Source: Ventricola sp017626895 | GTDB lineage: Bacteria > Bacillota > Clostridia > Christensenellales > Aristaeellaceae | Assembly (NCBI GenBank): GCA_017626895.1 | Contig: JAGAHV010000096.1 | Location: 1-42,704, forward strand | Direction of reading: 5' to 3' | DNA: 42,704 nucleotides | Shown here: piece after piece, positions 1 through 8,086 of the stretch | How the letters are laid out: the number at the start of each line of letters is the position of its first letter | Position numbering within the stretch: the stretch's first letter is position 1 | Notes under the pieces: model-generated | Seen by the model: the letters and a program-made list of their open reading frames with translations, nothing else | Told to the model about the DNA's origin: nothing | Database searches by the model: none | Program-made: the position numbers and the translations under genes

Positions 1-42
1 GAAAATGCTCATCTGTTTGTGCTTTGTCTGATCAGCCTTCAT
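1..42 (-). CDS. 5' end of an unknown gene, running off the left edge
   Basis: Only the first 14 codons are inside the window, read leftward from an ATG at 42-40. They begin M-K-A-D-Q-T-K-H-K-Q. An AGAGG ribosome binding site lies 7 bases upstream of the ATG. A perfect consensus promoter lies just upstream of that, at 74-102, with an inverted repeat overlapping its -10 region. This arrangement is typical of a self-regulated gene such as a TetR- or MarR-family repressor, but the visible residues are too few to assign a family. Start confidence is good; function is unknown. Confidence 0.6.
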   Translation of the reverse strand, partial: MKADQTKHKQMSIF

Positions 43-54
43 AGTAGAACCTCT

Positions 55-93
55 CTATTTCTAAATAATATTAATTATATCATTTAGAAATAG
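55..93. promoter_or_regulatory. 12-bp inverted repeat overlapping the promoter (probable operator)
   Basis: CTATTTCTAAAT at 55-66 and its exact reverse complement ATTTAGAAATAG at 82-93 are separated by 15 bases. One half lies in the -35/-10 spacer and the other just downstream of the -10 box, so a bound dimer would block RNA polymerase. The arrangement resembles a repressor operator. The identity of the repressor cannot be read from the window; the gene beginning at 42 is a candidate. Confidence 0.7.
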
Positions 94-102
94 AATTGTC
101 AA
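74..102 (-). promoter_or_regulatory. Consensus sigma-70/SigA promoter of the left-edge gene
   Basis: Read on the minus strand, TTGACA (102-97), a 17-base spacer (96-80) and TATAAT (79-74) match the vegetative consensus at all twelve positions. It would start transcription near 67, about 25 bases before the ATG at 42. The surrounding DNA is strikingly AT-rich compared with the rest of the window. Confidence 0.85.
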
Positions 103-417
103 TAGTTTTTGAAAATTTTACCTTTTGACCCCGGCATCATTTTATTTTACCTGTTCTCAGGCAAACTGTCCAGTTATTTTTTTCAAAAAACAGGGATTTC
201 GCATGATCCGGTTTTTAAACCGTTTCTGACGGAGCCATCCGGAGTTTGCAAAGAAAACCGTCAGATCCGGCTTGCCAATTCCCTTTCAGATGTTTAAAAT
301 GTCTCATTGATAAAGAAATCCGGATGAGCATTGGCAGTGAACCTGAAACGATCACGAACCATCCGACACACTGCCTCTCCGGAACCATTCAGGTCAGCGA
401 AAGGAGAACCCTGGAAG
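103..417. other. Intergenic region between divergent genes
   Basis: I see no gene here. The stretch separates the minus-strand gene starting at 42 from the peptidase gene starting at 418. It holds the candidate promoter at 272-300 and a leader of about 110 bases. No convincing terminator or RNA element is visible. Confidence 0.5.
272..300 (+). promoter_or_regulatory. Candidate promoter of the M16 peptidase gene
   Basis: TTGCCA at 272-277 and TAAAAT at 295-300 are separated by 17 bases. Both boxes match the SigA consensus at five of six positions. Transcription would begin near 307 and leave a leader of about 110 bases before the ATG at 418. Confidence 0.5.
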
Positions 418-3400
418 ATGAAAAAAAGCTGTTTCCTGATCATCCTTCTTGTGATGATCTCCCTGGTACTTGCCGCAGCGGCTGAACCGCCGACAGAATT
501 TGACATTCCCGAAACCGGAACGGAAATAAGCGGTTTCGTCGTGAGAGATGTTTCCGACTGGGATGATTATCTCACCGGCGTTGTCAAACTCGAGCACATC
601 CGGACCGGTTCAGTCCTCTTCTGGCTGGCCAATGACAATACCAACCGGTCCTTTACCGTATCCTTCCATACACCGGTTTATGACGATACCGGAATTGCCC
701 ATGTTTTTGAACACGCCACACTGGGCGGCAGTGTCAGATACCCCGGCGCCAACACCTTCTTTGAAATGTCCTCCAAGACCAGCAATACGTATCTCAACGC
801 CTCCACCTCCGCCTACTCAACGAATTACAAGATGGCCTCCATTTCGGAGGACCAGCTGATCCAGTACATCGATTTCTATATGAGCGGGCTGACAGAGCCC
901 CTTGCCATTTCCAATCCCAATGCCATGATGCGTGAGGCATTTCGCTATGAACTGAATGACAGGGATGAACCGATTTCCATTCAGGGGGTTGTTTACAGCG
1001 AAATGCTGGGCGCACTCTCCAAAGAACGCATGGCTTATTACAATTTCATGCGCACGCTCTGGCCGGGAAGCTATTTAAGCAGTATTTCCGGCGGTGATCC
1101 TGAGCATATTCCCGAGCTGACCCTTGAAAAGATCCAGGCGTTTCACGAAACGTATTATCACCCGTCCAATGCTACCATGGTGCTGACCGGCAATCTCGAC
1201 CTGCCGCGCATTCTTGAACTGCTGGATACCCGTTATCTTTCCCGGTATGATCATAAAGACATTCGGTTTGAGGATCCGGGTTATACCCCTGTTGTCCCCG
1301 GCTATCACGAGAAGATTTACACCTATCCGACAGAGGAAGGGACACCCACGGAAAACGGCGCCATCATGTACTATGCCTATCCGTTTGATGTCACCCGGGC
1401 AGACTATAACGATCTGGCGTTCCTTGACTATGCCGCGTATTACCTGAACGATGAAGCCTCTCCGTTTATCCAGATGACACGGGAGCAGCTGCCCGGTGCC
1501 TCCTGCTCAGCCTCCGTTTCCTGGAACCCTGACCGGAAAATGTCCCTCATCTTTGCTGCAAGCGGCCTGAATGAATCCGATAAAGACAAATTTCTCACCA
1601 TCTGTGAAACCTCACTGGCTGAGGTCCTTCGCAGCGGCGTGAACGCGGATGTTCTTGATGCCATTCTGACCAACAGACGCTTCTCTGATCTCATGGAACT
1701 GGATGACTCCTCGGTCTATCTTTCCCTCGGTGATGAGATCATTTCCTCGCAGTACATTTTCGGCGACCCGGATGCATGGAAGATGACCGCAGAATTTAAC
1801 CGTTCCCTGAATCAGCTGATCACCGTGGACAATCTGAACCAGGCAGCGAAAAAGTACTGGTCCGATCTCGATACCGCAGTCATGGCCGTTACCGTTCCGA
1901 AGCCGGGTCTCAGGGAAGAGAAAGACGCTGCCCTGCGCCGGCAGCTGGATGACATGAAAGCCGCCATGTCCCCGGAGGAAGTGGAGGCACTGATTCAAAA
2001 AACGAAAGACTACCATACGTTCGTCGAGGAGAGCAATGCGATCCTGATGCCGGAATCCCTGAATGCACTGAGCGTCAGTTCTCTGCCGGAAGAGGTTTCC
2101 TATAAAGAAGCGGCGGAAACCTCACTGGATGGCATCCGTCTGATTACCTCCGAGGTCGACTCCCCGCTGACCCGCATCGACCTGGTTACCCGTTCGGATG
2201 TCATCCCGTTTGAAGATCTGTTTGCCTATCTCGAGTTCACCCATCTCATGGGACAGCTCGGCACTGATCTCTACCCCCGCATTTCCCTGCCTTCCAGACT
2301 GGACCGGGTCTCGGCCGGAGCCGGATTCCTGCGAACCTCTATCGTTGAGGACAAGGATACACGGGAATATGTCGTCCAGGCAAGAACCTCCTGGTACACG
2401 CTCCCGGATCTCCTTGAGGAGAGCTTTGCACTGATTGAACATATCCTGTATCATACGGATTTCAGTGATTATGCGTTTATCCGCAATGACGCTGCGCAGC
2501 AGGTTGCCTCCTTTACCAATTCCCTGAGTTCCTCAGCACTCTCTCTGGGCATCTATGCTGCCTTTTCCCCGTTCTCAGGTTCCTCAAAACTGGTGAATTA
2601 TCTGAACGGGGATGCATTCGTTCGCTATCTGGACAAAGTCAGCAAAATGACGGATGCCGAACTGGATGAGCTGACGGCAAAATTTGAAACGTTCCGCAGC
2701 CTGGTGCTGAATCGGAACGGGGCCGTCCTGAGCATCATGGGAAATCAGGAGAATCTCCTTCGTTCCTCGGCCCTCGGCTATCAGCTGCTCGGCAGGTTTG
2801 ACAGCACCCCTCACGAGTCATTTGATTACACCGTGATGCTGCCGGACAGCCCCAGACATACCGCCATCGTTACAGGCGGAAATATCGTCTATAACATCGC
2901 CGCCGTGGATCTTGAAGCGGCCGGTTTTGACAGAAATGACGGTGGCCTGCAGGTGATCCAGGAAATTCTCAACAACAAGCTGCTGTATCCCGAACTGCGC
3001 GTCAAAAACAGTGCCTACGGCGGTTACTGCCTGAAGAATGACTATCTGCTTGGTTTCTATTCCTACCGGGATCCGAAAGTCGCCGAAACCTATCAGGTCT
3101 ATGCCAGCACCGCAGATTTTCTGCAAGATCTTTCCATCTCCGAAAGCGAACTTGAAGGGTATCAGATTTCCTCCTACAGCCAGGTAAACGCTCCCATCGG
3201 TCCTCTGAGTACAGCGCTGAGAGGGATTCAGGATAAGATTAACCATCAGGATACACGTGAGGAAAGCCTGCACCTCATTCGGGGCATTAAAGCATTCACA
3301 CCGGCCGACATCAAAAAATACATTTCCCTGTTCGCCTGCTTCGGGCAGGAGGATGCCGTCCGTGTGACGACAGGTGCCAGGTCCATGATTGAATCCTGTT

Positions 3401-3486
3401 CCGATCTGTTTGAAACCATTAACTATGATCTGCTCGCTTTCACCACCGATGAAAACCCGTCCGCCGGTCCCACAGACGAGCCATAA
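418..3486 (+). CDS. Secreted M16C-type zinc metallopeptidase (presequence-protease-like)
   Basis: The start at 418 gives 1022 residues. It has AAGGAG 11 bases upstream and begins with a signal peptide (MKKSCFLIILLVMISLVLA). The inverted zinc motif H-V-F-E-H is at residues 95-99. The third zinc ligand is probably E195 in G-V-V-Y-S-E-M, matching the N-E-M-K-G position of M16C enzymes. Length fits PreP/falcilysin peptidases (about 970-1000 residues plus signal), which form a two-lobed chamber and degrade short unfolded peptides. Bacterial homologues are often cytosolic, so the clear signal peptide is notable. The open frame extends back to 331, but that extension has no ribosome binding site and would bury the signal sequence. 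The gene seems to stand alone. Confidence 0.88.
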   Translation: MKKSCFLIILLVMISLVLAAAAEPPTEFDIPETGTEISGFVVRDVSDWDDYLTGVVKLEHIRTGSVLFWLANDNTNRSFTVSFHTPVYDDTGIAHVFEHATLGGSVRYPGANTFFEMSSKTSNTYLNASTSAYSTNYKMASISEDQLIQYIDFYMSGLTEPLAISNPNAMMREAFRYELNDRDEPISIQGVVYSEMLGALSKERMAYYNFMRTLWPGSYLSSISGGDPEHIPELTLEKIQAFHETYYHPSNATMVLTGNLDLPRILELLDTRYLSRYDHKDIRFEDPGYTPVVPGYHEKIYTYPTEEGTPTENGAIMYYAYPFDVTRADYNDLAFLDYAAYYLNDEASPFIQMTREQLPGASCSASVSWNPDRKMSLIFAASGLNESDKDKFLTICETSLAEVLRSGVNADVLDAILTNRRFSDLMELDDSSVYLSLGDEIISSQYIFGDPDAWKMTAEFNRSLNQLITVDNLNQAAKKYWSDLDTAVMAVTVPKPGLREEKDAALRRQLDDMKAAMSPEEVEALIQKTKDYHTFVEESNAILMPESLNALSVSSLPEEVSYKEAAETSLDGIRLITSEVDSPLTRIDLVTRSDVIPFEDLFAYLEFTHLMGQLGTDLYPRISLPSRLDRVSAGAGFLRTSIVEDKDTREYVVQARTSWYTLPDLLEESFALIEHILYHTDFSDYAFIRNDAAQQVASFTNSLSSSALSLGIYAAFSPFSGSSKLVNYLNGDAFVRYLDKVSKMTDAELDELTAKFETFRSLVLNRNGAVLSIMGNQENLLRSSALGYQLLGRFDSTPHESFDYTVMLPDSPRHTAIVTGGNIVYNIAAVDLEAAGFDRNDGGLQVIQEILNNKLLYPELRVKNSAYGGYCLKNDYLLGFYSYRDPKVAETYQVYASTADFLQDLSISESELEGYQISSYSQVNAPIGPLSTALRGIQDKINHQDTREESLHLIRGIKAFTPADIKKYISLFACFGQEDAVRVTTGARSMIESCSDLFETINYDLLAFTTDENPSAGPTDEP

Positions 3487-3558
3487 CTCCACCACCGCAC
3501 ACGACAGACCAAAATAGTCCCGGAAGCTGATTTTCCCGTCTTCCTGGGCTGTTCCAGA

Positions 3559-3587
3559 TTGTCTTTTTAGAAACTTTTTGTTACAAT
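3559..3587 (+). promoter_or_regulatory. Promoter of the HEPN-type gene
   Basis: TTGTCT (3559-3564), 17 bases, then TACAAT (3582-3587). Transcription would start near 3594 and give a leader of about 115 bases that contains the inverted repeat at 3632-3664. Confidence 0.55.
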
Positions 3588-3631
3588 ACCTGCAAATTCG
3601 GGAAAGTGTCTTAATCTACATCATGTTGTCA

Positions 3632-3664
3632 ACAGGCAGCCACGAATCGTTCATCGCTGCCTGT
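3632..3664 (+). repeat. 9-bp inverted repeat in the leader of the HEPN-type gene
   Basis: ACAGGCAGC at 3632-3640 pairs perfectly with GCTGCCTGT at 3656-3664 around a 15-base loop. No T-run follows, so it is not a classical terminator. It lies 43 bases before the ATG and downstream of the candidate promoter. It could be an operator or a leader hairpin. A TTGACA at 3669-3674 follows it but has no matching -10 box. Confidence 0.55.
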
Positions 3665-3707
3665 ACCCTTGACATTATTCCAAATATGGCATCAGGAGGA
3701 TATCACT

Positions 3708-5528
3708 ATGCCTCGTAATATTCTTTTAACCTCTATGAAAAGCTCAACAAATCGATTACCGGTTCGCTATTTTTCCGTTAAAAACGAGTATAATTCCAGT
3801 TATTGTGATGCGTTACTGGATACGGAAGCCGGAATTAAAGTCGTTCTTGCCAGGCATAACATTGATGACATTTACATCATTGCCCAGCCCGACGCATCCG
3901 ACAGTAACGAAGACCTTACTCCCGTCCACCTTCGGCATGGAAGATCTCTGTATTCCTCAGACAGATCCCTTTTTTCTACTTATCATTTGCTCCAGTATCG
4001 TCTGGCCCTGTTCGCTGATGAGCTCGATCCGGATCTGAAAAATGAAAATGACCTTCTTCCCGAGGATGTTCGGAAGAAACTGATTCCGTTCATCCAGGAT
4101 TTTCAGGAAAAAAATGCAGCACACTTAAACGAGAAATACAACCGCCTGTTTGATTTGTTATCGAACAATGATAAAATCCTTGAAACCTTCTGGATTTCTC
4201 TTTTCAGTACTTTTCCGGAACTGAAAGATAATTCCTTTAACTGCATGCAATGGGTGAAAAATTATCTGTACAGATCTCTGAAATCCTCAGCGAAGCTTGA
4301 ACTTTTGCCCGTCAATCAGGATGTCTGCCTTCACTTTGTCCCGGAGGATGATTATAACGAGGCTGTCATCACTGATGATACGGACATTAATCTTTATATT
4401 TTCCTGAACAGTGAGGATACCTCTGACACTTTAATTTTACTGAACTTGCTGAATATCCTTGTTTCCAAGAACATAAATTCCATTCACCTGAAAAAGATCT
4501 ATGAACTGCAGGACTTTCCAAGCAGGATATCCAATGTCGTCCACGATAATACTTCCGCCTTTGGAATCACAGAGCCGTTCCATGCAATCAGTGCCTTCCT
4601 GAACTATGGAAAAGCAGACATGATTGTAAGACTCTGGGAAAAGAGCCATGAAAAAGACGATTATATTGACAACATGATTTACTCCATGCGTCATGTAGAT
4701 GTCGGTCTTTCCCTGTGCAACATTTCAGAAATGGAAAGTGGCATCCTTAATCTGAGAAAACTGTTCCATGACGCAAAATTCTGGCAGCATTGTGAAGACA
4801 CCAATCCCCTTTTCAAAGCGTTTGCTGAATGCATCATGGAAGATTACGGCACACTACTTGAAGGCGACGGCGATATTCCTTTTATCGACCTGGTCAAATG
4901 GGCTTATCGGCATATGTTCTATCAGCAAACGCTGACGCTGATTGAATCCAGTGCTCCAGCCAGTCTGATCAAATCCGGGATATTCTATTATTGCAACAAC
5001 GAAGCGCTTAAGCCACAGGTCATATCCACTTTTGCCAAACAGCGTCTGAATTTAAAGCCCTCCGAATATTATAAAATGGATGACATTGATCATTATTTCA
5101 TCAAGGACTATATTCGTGCAGGGAACAGATTCAAGGGCAACCGGGATATGAACCCGCTGCGCCTGTATGCCATATTGAGGGTCGGTTATATCGATAACAC
5201 GGATCCCGATTTCATCACAAGTTTCACTGCCTGTGACAGCAGAAAAACGCTTGAAAACGTTCTGTTTGCCTATTACAACATTGGACAAGTACGCAACAAG
5301 ATCAATCACGCCGAGTCCGGTATGATGTCTAATTCCCGTCTGATGAAAGCGATAAACGATGAGAGCCCCGTCCTGCTCCGTGTAAAGGACAGCATCGACT
5401 ATTTTATTGCCAGCTATGACAAGGCCATCGCTGAGGTGCAGAACAAAAATCCACAGGTCATTCGCATTACCAGACAGGAAGTCCGCAAAGCTGCCGACCA
5501 GATGAAAAATGATTTTTCTGCCCCGTGA
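3708..5528 (+). CDS. Putative HEPN-domain ribonuclease, possibly CARF-HEPN (Csx1/Csm6/TM1812-like)
   Basis: The start at 3708 gives 606 residues, with AGGAGG 8 bases upstream; an upstream start at 3669 lacks a site. I see no signal peptide or membrane segment. Near the C-terminus, residues 529-534 read R-N-K-I-N-H, the R-x4-H signature of HEPN ribonucleases, in a helical context (YNIGQV before, AESGM after). The N-terminus begins with a short hydrophobic strand (RNILLTSM) and a later strand DDIYIIAQP, compatible with a Rossmann-like CARF sensor, but this is inference. In CARF-HEPN proteins a cyclic oligoadenylate bound by CARF activates RNA cleavage. The gene is more AT-rich than its neighbours and has its own promoter and terminator. 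No cas gene or CRISPR array is nearby. It may be an orphan defence effector; another HEPN family is possible. Confidence 0.45.
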   Translation: MPRNILLTSMKSSTNRLPVRYFSVKNEYNSSYCDALLDTEAGIKVVLARHNIDDIYIIAQPDASDSNEDLTPVHLRHGRSLYSSDRSLFSTYHLLQYRLALFADELDPDLKNENDLLPEDVRKKLIPFIQDFQEKNAAHLNEKYNRLFDLLSNNDKILETFWISLFSTFPELKDNSFNCMQWVKNYLYRSLKSSAKLELLPVNQDVCLHFVPEDDYNEAVITDDTDINLYIFLNSEDTSDTLILLNLLNILVSKNINSIHLKKIYELQDFPSRISNVVHDNTSAFGITEPFHAISAFLNYGKADMIVRLWEKSHEKDDYIDNMIYSMRHVDVGLSLCNISEMESGILNLRKLFHDAKFWQHCEDTNPLFKAFAECIMEDYGTLLEGDGDIPFIDLVKWAYRHMFYQQTLTLIESSAPASLIKSGIFYYCNNEALKPQVISTFAKQRLNLKPSEYYKMDDIDHYFIKDYIRAGNRFKGNRDMNPLRLYAILRVGYIDNTDPDFITSFTACDSRKTLENVLFAYYNIGQVRNKINHAESGMMSNSRLMKAINDESPVLLRVKDSIDYFIASYDKAIAEVQNKNPQVIRITRQEVRKAADQMKNDFSAP

Positions 5529-5607
5529 AGAGAACGCAGACCTGCACAGAGGACACCCGCCGCGCAGAACCAGGACCGCACCGAATAACTCAAATTTCCC
5601 GCAAACC

Positions 5608-5638
5608 AAAAAACCGCTCTCAAACGAGAGCGGTTTTT
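5608..5638. terminator. Bidirectional terminator between convergent genes
   Basis: CCGCTCTC (5614-5621), loop AAAC, GAGAGCGG (5626-5633), flanked by A-run and T-run (AAAAAA before, TTTTT after). It serves the plus-strand gene ending at 5528 and the minus-strand gene ending at 5698. Confidence 0.88.
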
Positions 5639-5697
5639 AGTTTGCATCGATTCCGTCAGTCCGAATAAACGGGAGGTTTTCAATGCTCATGTGTGAA

Positions 5698-6234
5698 TTA
5701 TTTAAATGTCTTGATCACCGTCATAACCACATTTTCACCACGAATGCCAATCTTGATGGTATCTGCCAGTTTTTTCAGCGTGGACTGCTCGTATCTGTCC
5801 CATTCCTCATCCGAACATCTGATAACATGATTCGTAATGTCTGCCAGCACATCATCCGGCAGTTCTTCCGAATGACAGGGCTGGGAATACAGGGTGACAT
5901 CCAGCATATCCCGAAGGTATCCAATAAAGCTGTTTGCCTCTTCGTTCCTTCCTGAAGTGGTCGATGAGAGGAACTGCTCCCGCTTCTCCATATCCATTTC
6001 CGTTTTGGTTGACAGATACAGACAGAAAGAGCCTTGTCCTGCCTCAATCCAGAAACTGGCCTTCACATCGCCTGCCACGCTTTTCAGAAGGCCCAGCATT
6101 TCCTCTGCCAGCAGCTGAAGCTGCATGGATTCCTTATGCTCCAGTCCTTCATAATCAGCAACTTTCTTAACCTCACGTATCGCTTTGTCATGCCCCTCAT
6201 CCATGTTCAGGATATTGATTATATTGGATTTCAT
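5698..6234 (-). CDS. Small histidine-kinase-like ATPase / anti-sigma-type protein
   Basis: 178 residues, starting at 6234 with GGGAGG upstream. The segment Q-L-Q-L-L-A-E-E-M-L-G-L at about residues 38-50 resembles the N-box helix of GHKL/RsbW-type ATP-binding domains, and a strand such as ASFWIEAGQGSFCLYLSTKT follows. The later STTSGRN and the C-terminal GENVVMTVIKTF could complete the fold. Classical G1/G2 boxes are not obvious, so ATP binding is unproven. No partner anti-anti-sigma factor or sigma factor gene lies nearby. It is a soluble, probably cytosolic protein and appears monocistronic. Confidence 0.45.
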   Translation of the reverse strand: MKSNIINILNMDEGHDKAIREVKKVADYEGLEHKESMQLQLLAEEMLGLLKSVAGDVKASFWIEAGQGSFCLYLSTKTEMDMEKREQFLSSTTSGRNEEANSFIGYLRDMLDVTLYSQPCHSEELPDDVLADITNHVIRCSDEEWDRYEQSTLKKLADTIKIGIRGENVVMTVIKTFK

Positions 6235-6687
6235 GGTTTTCTTTTCCTCCCTGTTTTATTCAATTGGCAGACTCTCTGCACAATCATTGACTTCAAATCT
6301 TTGCTCACATTCTCGATGACTTTCGTCATTTTTTGCCGTTCCGTTCCCTTATTCTCAATCTGACCGCGATCTCCGACTCCAGAATCAGACAACTGACCAT
6401 TTTGAGGCGGACAAAGAAGGGACCCTGCCGCACAGCGGCCGTTCGTCAGATTGAGGCCAGAACCAGGCAGGTCCGGCAAAAATGAATATTGAGGTCCACA
6501 AAGAAGATATGAAAAATACGCATCAGATGTTCCTGCCTTAAACCTATGAGGCAACACAGAAACAAAATCCGGAAGGCGTACAAAACGGGTTTTCTGTATT
6601 CAAAGCACCGACATCGCCGCAAGGAGATAGTCGTGTGTGTACAGAAACGTTTTGTAAGCTTCCATTGCCTCCGGGCGGGATGCCCGA
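6235..6687. other. Gene-free region holding an orphan leader repeat
   Basis: I see no convincing gene in these 453 bases. The middle carries a plus-strand copy of the leader repeat (6395-6508). After it comes only a ten-codon open frame starting at 6509 (M-K-N-T-H-Q-M-F-L-P, stop). Both flanking genes are on the minus strand, so this copy leads into nothing. That suggests either a lost gene or a repeat that can spread on its own. Confidence 0.5.
6395..6508 (+). repeat. Leader repeat copy A (orphan, degraded)
   Basis: The main unit is 6421-6508, with the 3' tail of a second unit before it (TTGAGGCGGACAAAGAAGG, 6401-6419). The conserved order is CTGCCGC hairpin arm, CAGATTGAGGCCAGAACCAG, GTCCGGCAAAA, and TTGAGGTCCACAAAGAAG in place of the ribosome binding site. 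The frame equivalent to the other copies reads L-P-H-S-G-R-S-S-D, then a TGA stop, then G-Q-N-Q-A-G-P-A-K. It is therefore interrupted where other copies have Leu. Confidence 0.7.
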
Positions 6688-7797
6688 TTACAGACCGTTT
6701 ACGAAAACACGCGGGATGAAGCCCACATCATTGGTCTTCGGATCATAAACCTGCACCCAGTCGGTGTTAAGTGACAGTGCCGTCAGCGAATACCCTTCCG
6801 GCAGATTGCTGATCGCCGGTTCTGTTTCAGAGGGTGCCCAGCGCAGCGTTACCGTTGCTCCCGCCTGGGGGACACGGACACTCACCGTTACCGGCTGAAT
6901 TTTAATCATCGTCACATACTGTTCCGTTGCCGTCCTTACAGCACCCTGCACAGTAGGAACCAGAGCCGGAACAACTGTCGGAACCGGTGTAACAGCGACC
7001 GCCGGCGCCGTAAAGGAAATGAAGCGTGCATCCACATGTCCTGTCATATTTCCAAAAGCGATCTCTGCCCAGCCGCTGACAGAACTGATCACGTTAATCG
7101 GGGTTCCGTTTTCCAGACGTGCAACCACCGCACCATCCGCAGACGGGAAAGAATATACATTCACCGGTGTTCCGTTGCTGACAATATACGCCGGACCGGT
7201 GGCAGAGCTGACGGCCGGATAATAGGCAGGAGCCGAATTGCTGTTCGTGTTCGTGTTCCTGTTTGTGTTCGTATTCTTGTTGCTGGGTCTCGGGGTAGGC
7301 GTCGGATTTTTCGGGTCGTAGTAGTTGGTGGTTTCACCCGTGATGTAATTATATACGGTTCCGCTGGTATTTCCCTGTGAGTCAACATTCCACTCCGTAT
7401 AATCATCGCCGGACTTCGGCAGATAATATCCCGTGCTCGAACCGTCCGTATTATAGGTATTGGAGATCAGGTTTCCTTCCGAATCGGTGTTCCATTCAGT
7501 AAAATTGCCGCCTGCAATGGACGTATAACCGGATTCAGATCCGTCTGCATGCGTTGTCTTCGAATAGGTATTTCCTTCCTCATCCATTCCCCATTCGGTA
7601 TAACTGCCCGTTTCACTGTCATAAGAACTGCCGGAGGATGTCCCGTCCGGGTTGGTGATTGAAAAGTCGGTGCTTCCGTCTTCGCCCGAGTTATACGTGA
7701 TGGTTGAACCATCATCCAGTTCAACCATTCCGCCCTCTGCGAATGCACCTGCGCAGACAAGGACAAGCGCCATAAAAATCAGGAAAATTCTTTTCAT
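6688..7797 (-). CDS. Exported SH3-like protein with acidic tandem repeats
   Basis: 369 residues. It opens with a signal peptide (MKRIFLIFMALVLVCAGAFA). Residues about 30-165 hold three or four units of about 33 residues with the pattern Y-T-E-W-x-x-D-x-x-G-N-T. A P-T-P-T-P-R-P and Asn/Thr-rich linker follows at about 165-190. Next come one clear bacterial SH3-like domain (about 205-265: P-V-N-V-Y, L-E-N-G-T-P-I-N-V, G-W-A-E-I), a Pro/Val-rich linker, and a C-terminal domain. It ends V-F-V-N-G-L, as does the second SH3 protein at 41916-42494 (H-F-V-N-G-L). It probably acts in or on the cell wall. The ribosome binding site upstream of 7797 is weak (AAAGCGAG). Confidence 0.75.
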   Translation of the reverse strand: MKRIFLIFMALVLVCAGAFAEGGMVELDDGSTITYNSGEDGSTDFSITNPDGTSSGSSYDSETGSYTEWGMDEEGNTYSKTTHADGSESGYTSIAGGNFTEWNTDSEGNLISNTYNTDGSSTGYYLPKSGDDYTEWNVDSQGNTSGTVYNYITGETTNYYDPKNPTPTPRPSNKNTNTNRNTNTNSNSAPAYYPAVSSATGPAYIVSNGTPVNVYSFPSADGAVVARLENGTPINVISSVSGWAEIAFGNMTGHVDARFISFTAPAVAVTPVPTVVPALVPTVQGAVRTATEQYVTMIKIQPVTVSVRVPQAGATVTLRWAPSETEPAISNLPEGYSLTALSLNTDWVQVYDPKTNDVGFIPRVFVNGL

Positions 7798-7881
7798 TGT
7801 TTTTCTCGCTTTCTGCTAAATTGGGTTATTTCGAAAAACCGGGAGGTACCGGCGTATCCGACAAAGGTCGCGTTTACCGAA

Positions 7882-8082
7882 TCAATGTTTCACCAGTGGC
7901 TTGTAGGAGCCATCCTCCTGCTCCACCAGCACATTCTTCAGTTGTGCCTCTACATTTGCACGATATTCGGCAATATACTGTTTGCGCAGTGCTGCCTGTT
8001 CCTCCGCTTCCTCTGCGGTCAGACCCACCGTCTTTTTCTTTTTCGCCAGTTCATTAATCCTCAGGATCTGTTCGTGCTCCAT
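7882..8082 (-). CDS. DUF896 family small protein (YnzC-like)
   Basis: 66 residues from the ATG at 8082, preceded by an excellent AAAGGAGG supplied by the 3' end of leader repeat B. The pattern I-x-R-I-N-E-L-A-K-K-K-K near the N-terminus, then L-T-x-E-E-A-E-E-Q-A-x-L-R-x-x-Y-I, is the typical two-helix DUF896 signature of Bacillus subtilis YnzC, a small cytosolic helical protein of unknown function. The frame stays open upstream through the repeat to about 8151 (reading ...KAAVPKDQAAAHKGG), so an N-terminally extended form from a TTG start cannot be excluded. The good ribosome binding site favours 8082. Confidence 0.85.
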   Translation of the reverse strand: MEHEQILRINELAKKKKTVGLTAEEAEEQAALRKQYIAEYRANVEAQLKNVLVEQEDGSYKPLVKH

Positions 8083-8086
8083 GAAA

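Noticed and set aside
331..417. N-terminal extension of the M16 peptidase from 331
   Set aside because: No ribosome binding site, and it would place 29 residues before an excellent signal peptide.
3487..5697. CRISPR array or cas operon around the HEPN-type gene
   Set aside because: No regularly spaced direct repeats and no cas-like proteins were seen on either side.
6231..6557. 108-codon minus-strand frame between two genes
   Set aside because: It runs antisense through the leader repeat, has no ribosome binding site and shows no domain-like pattern.
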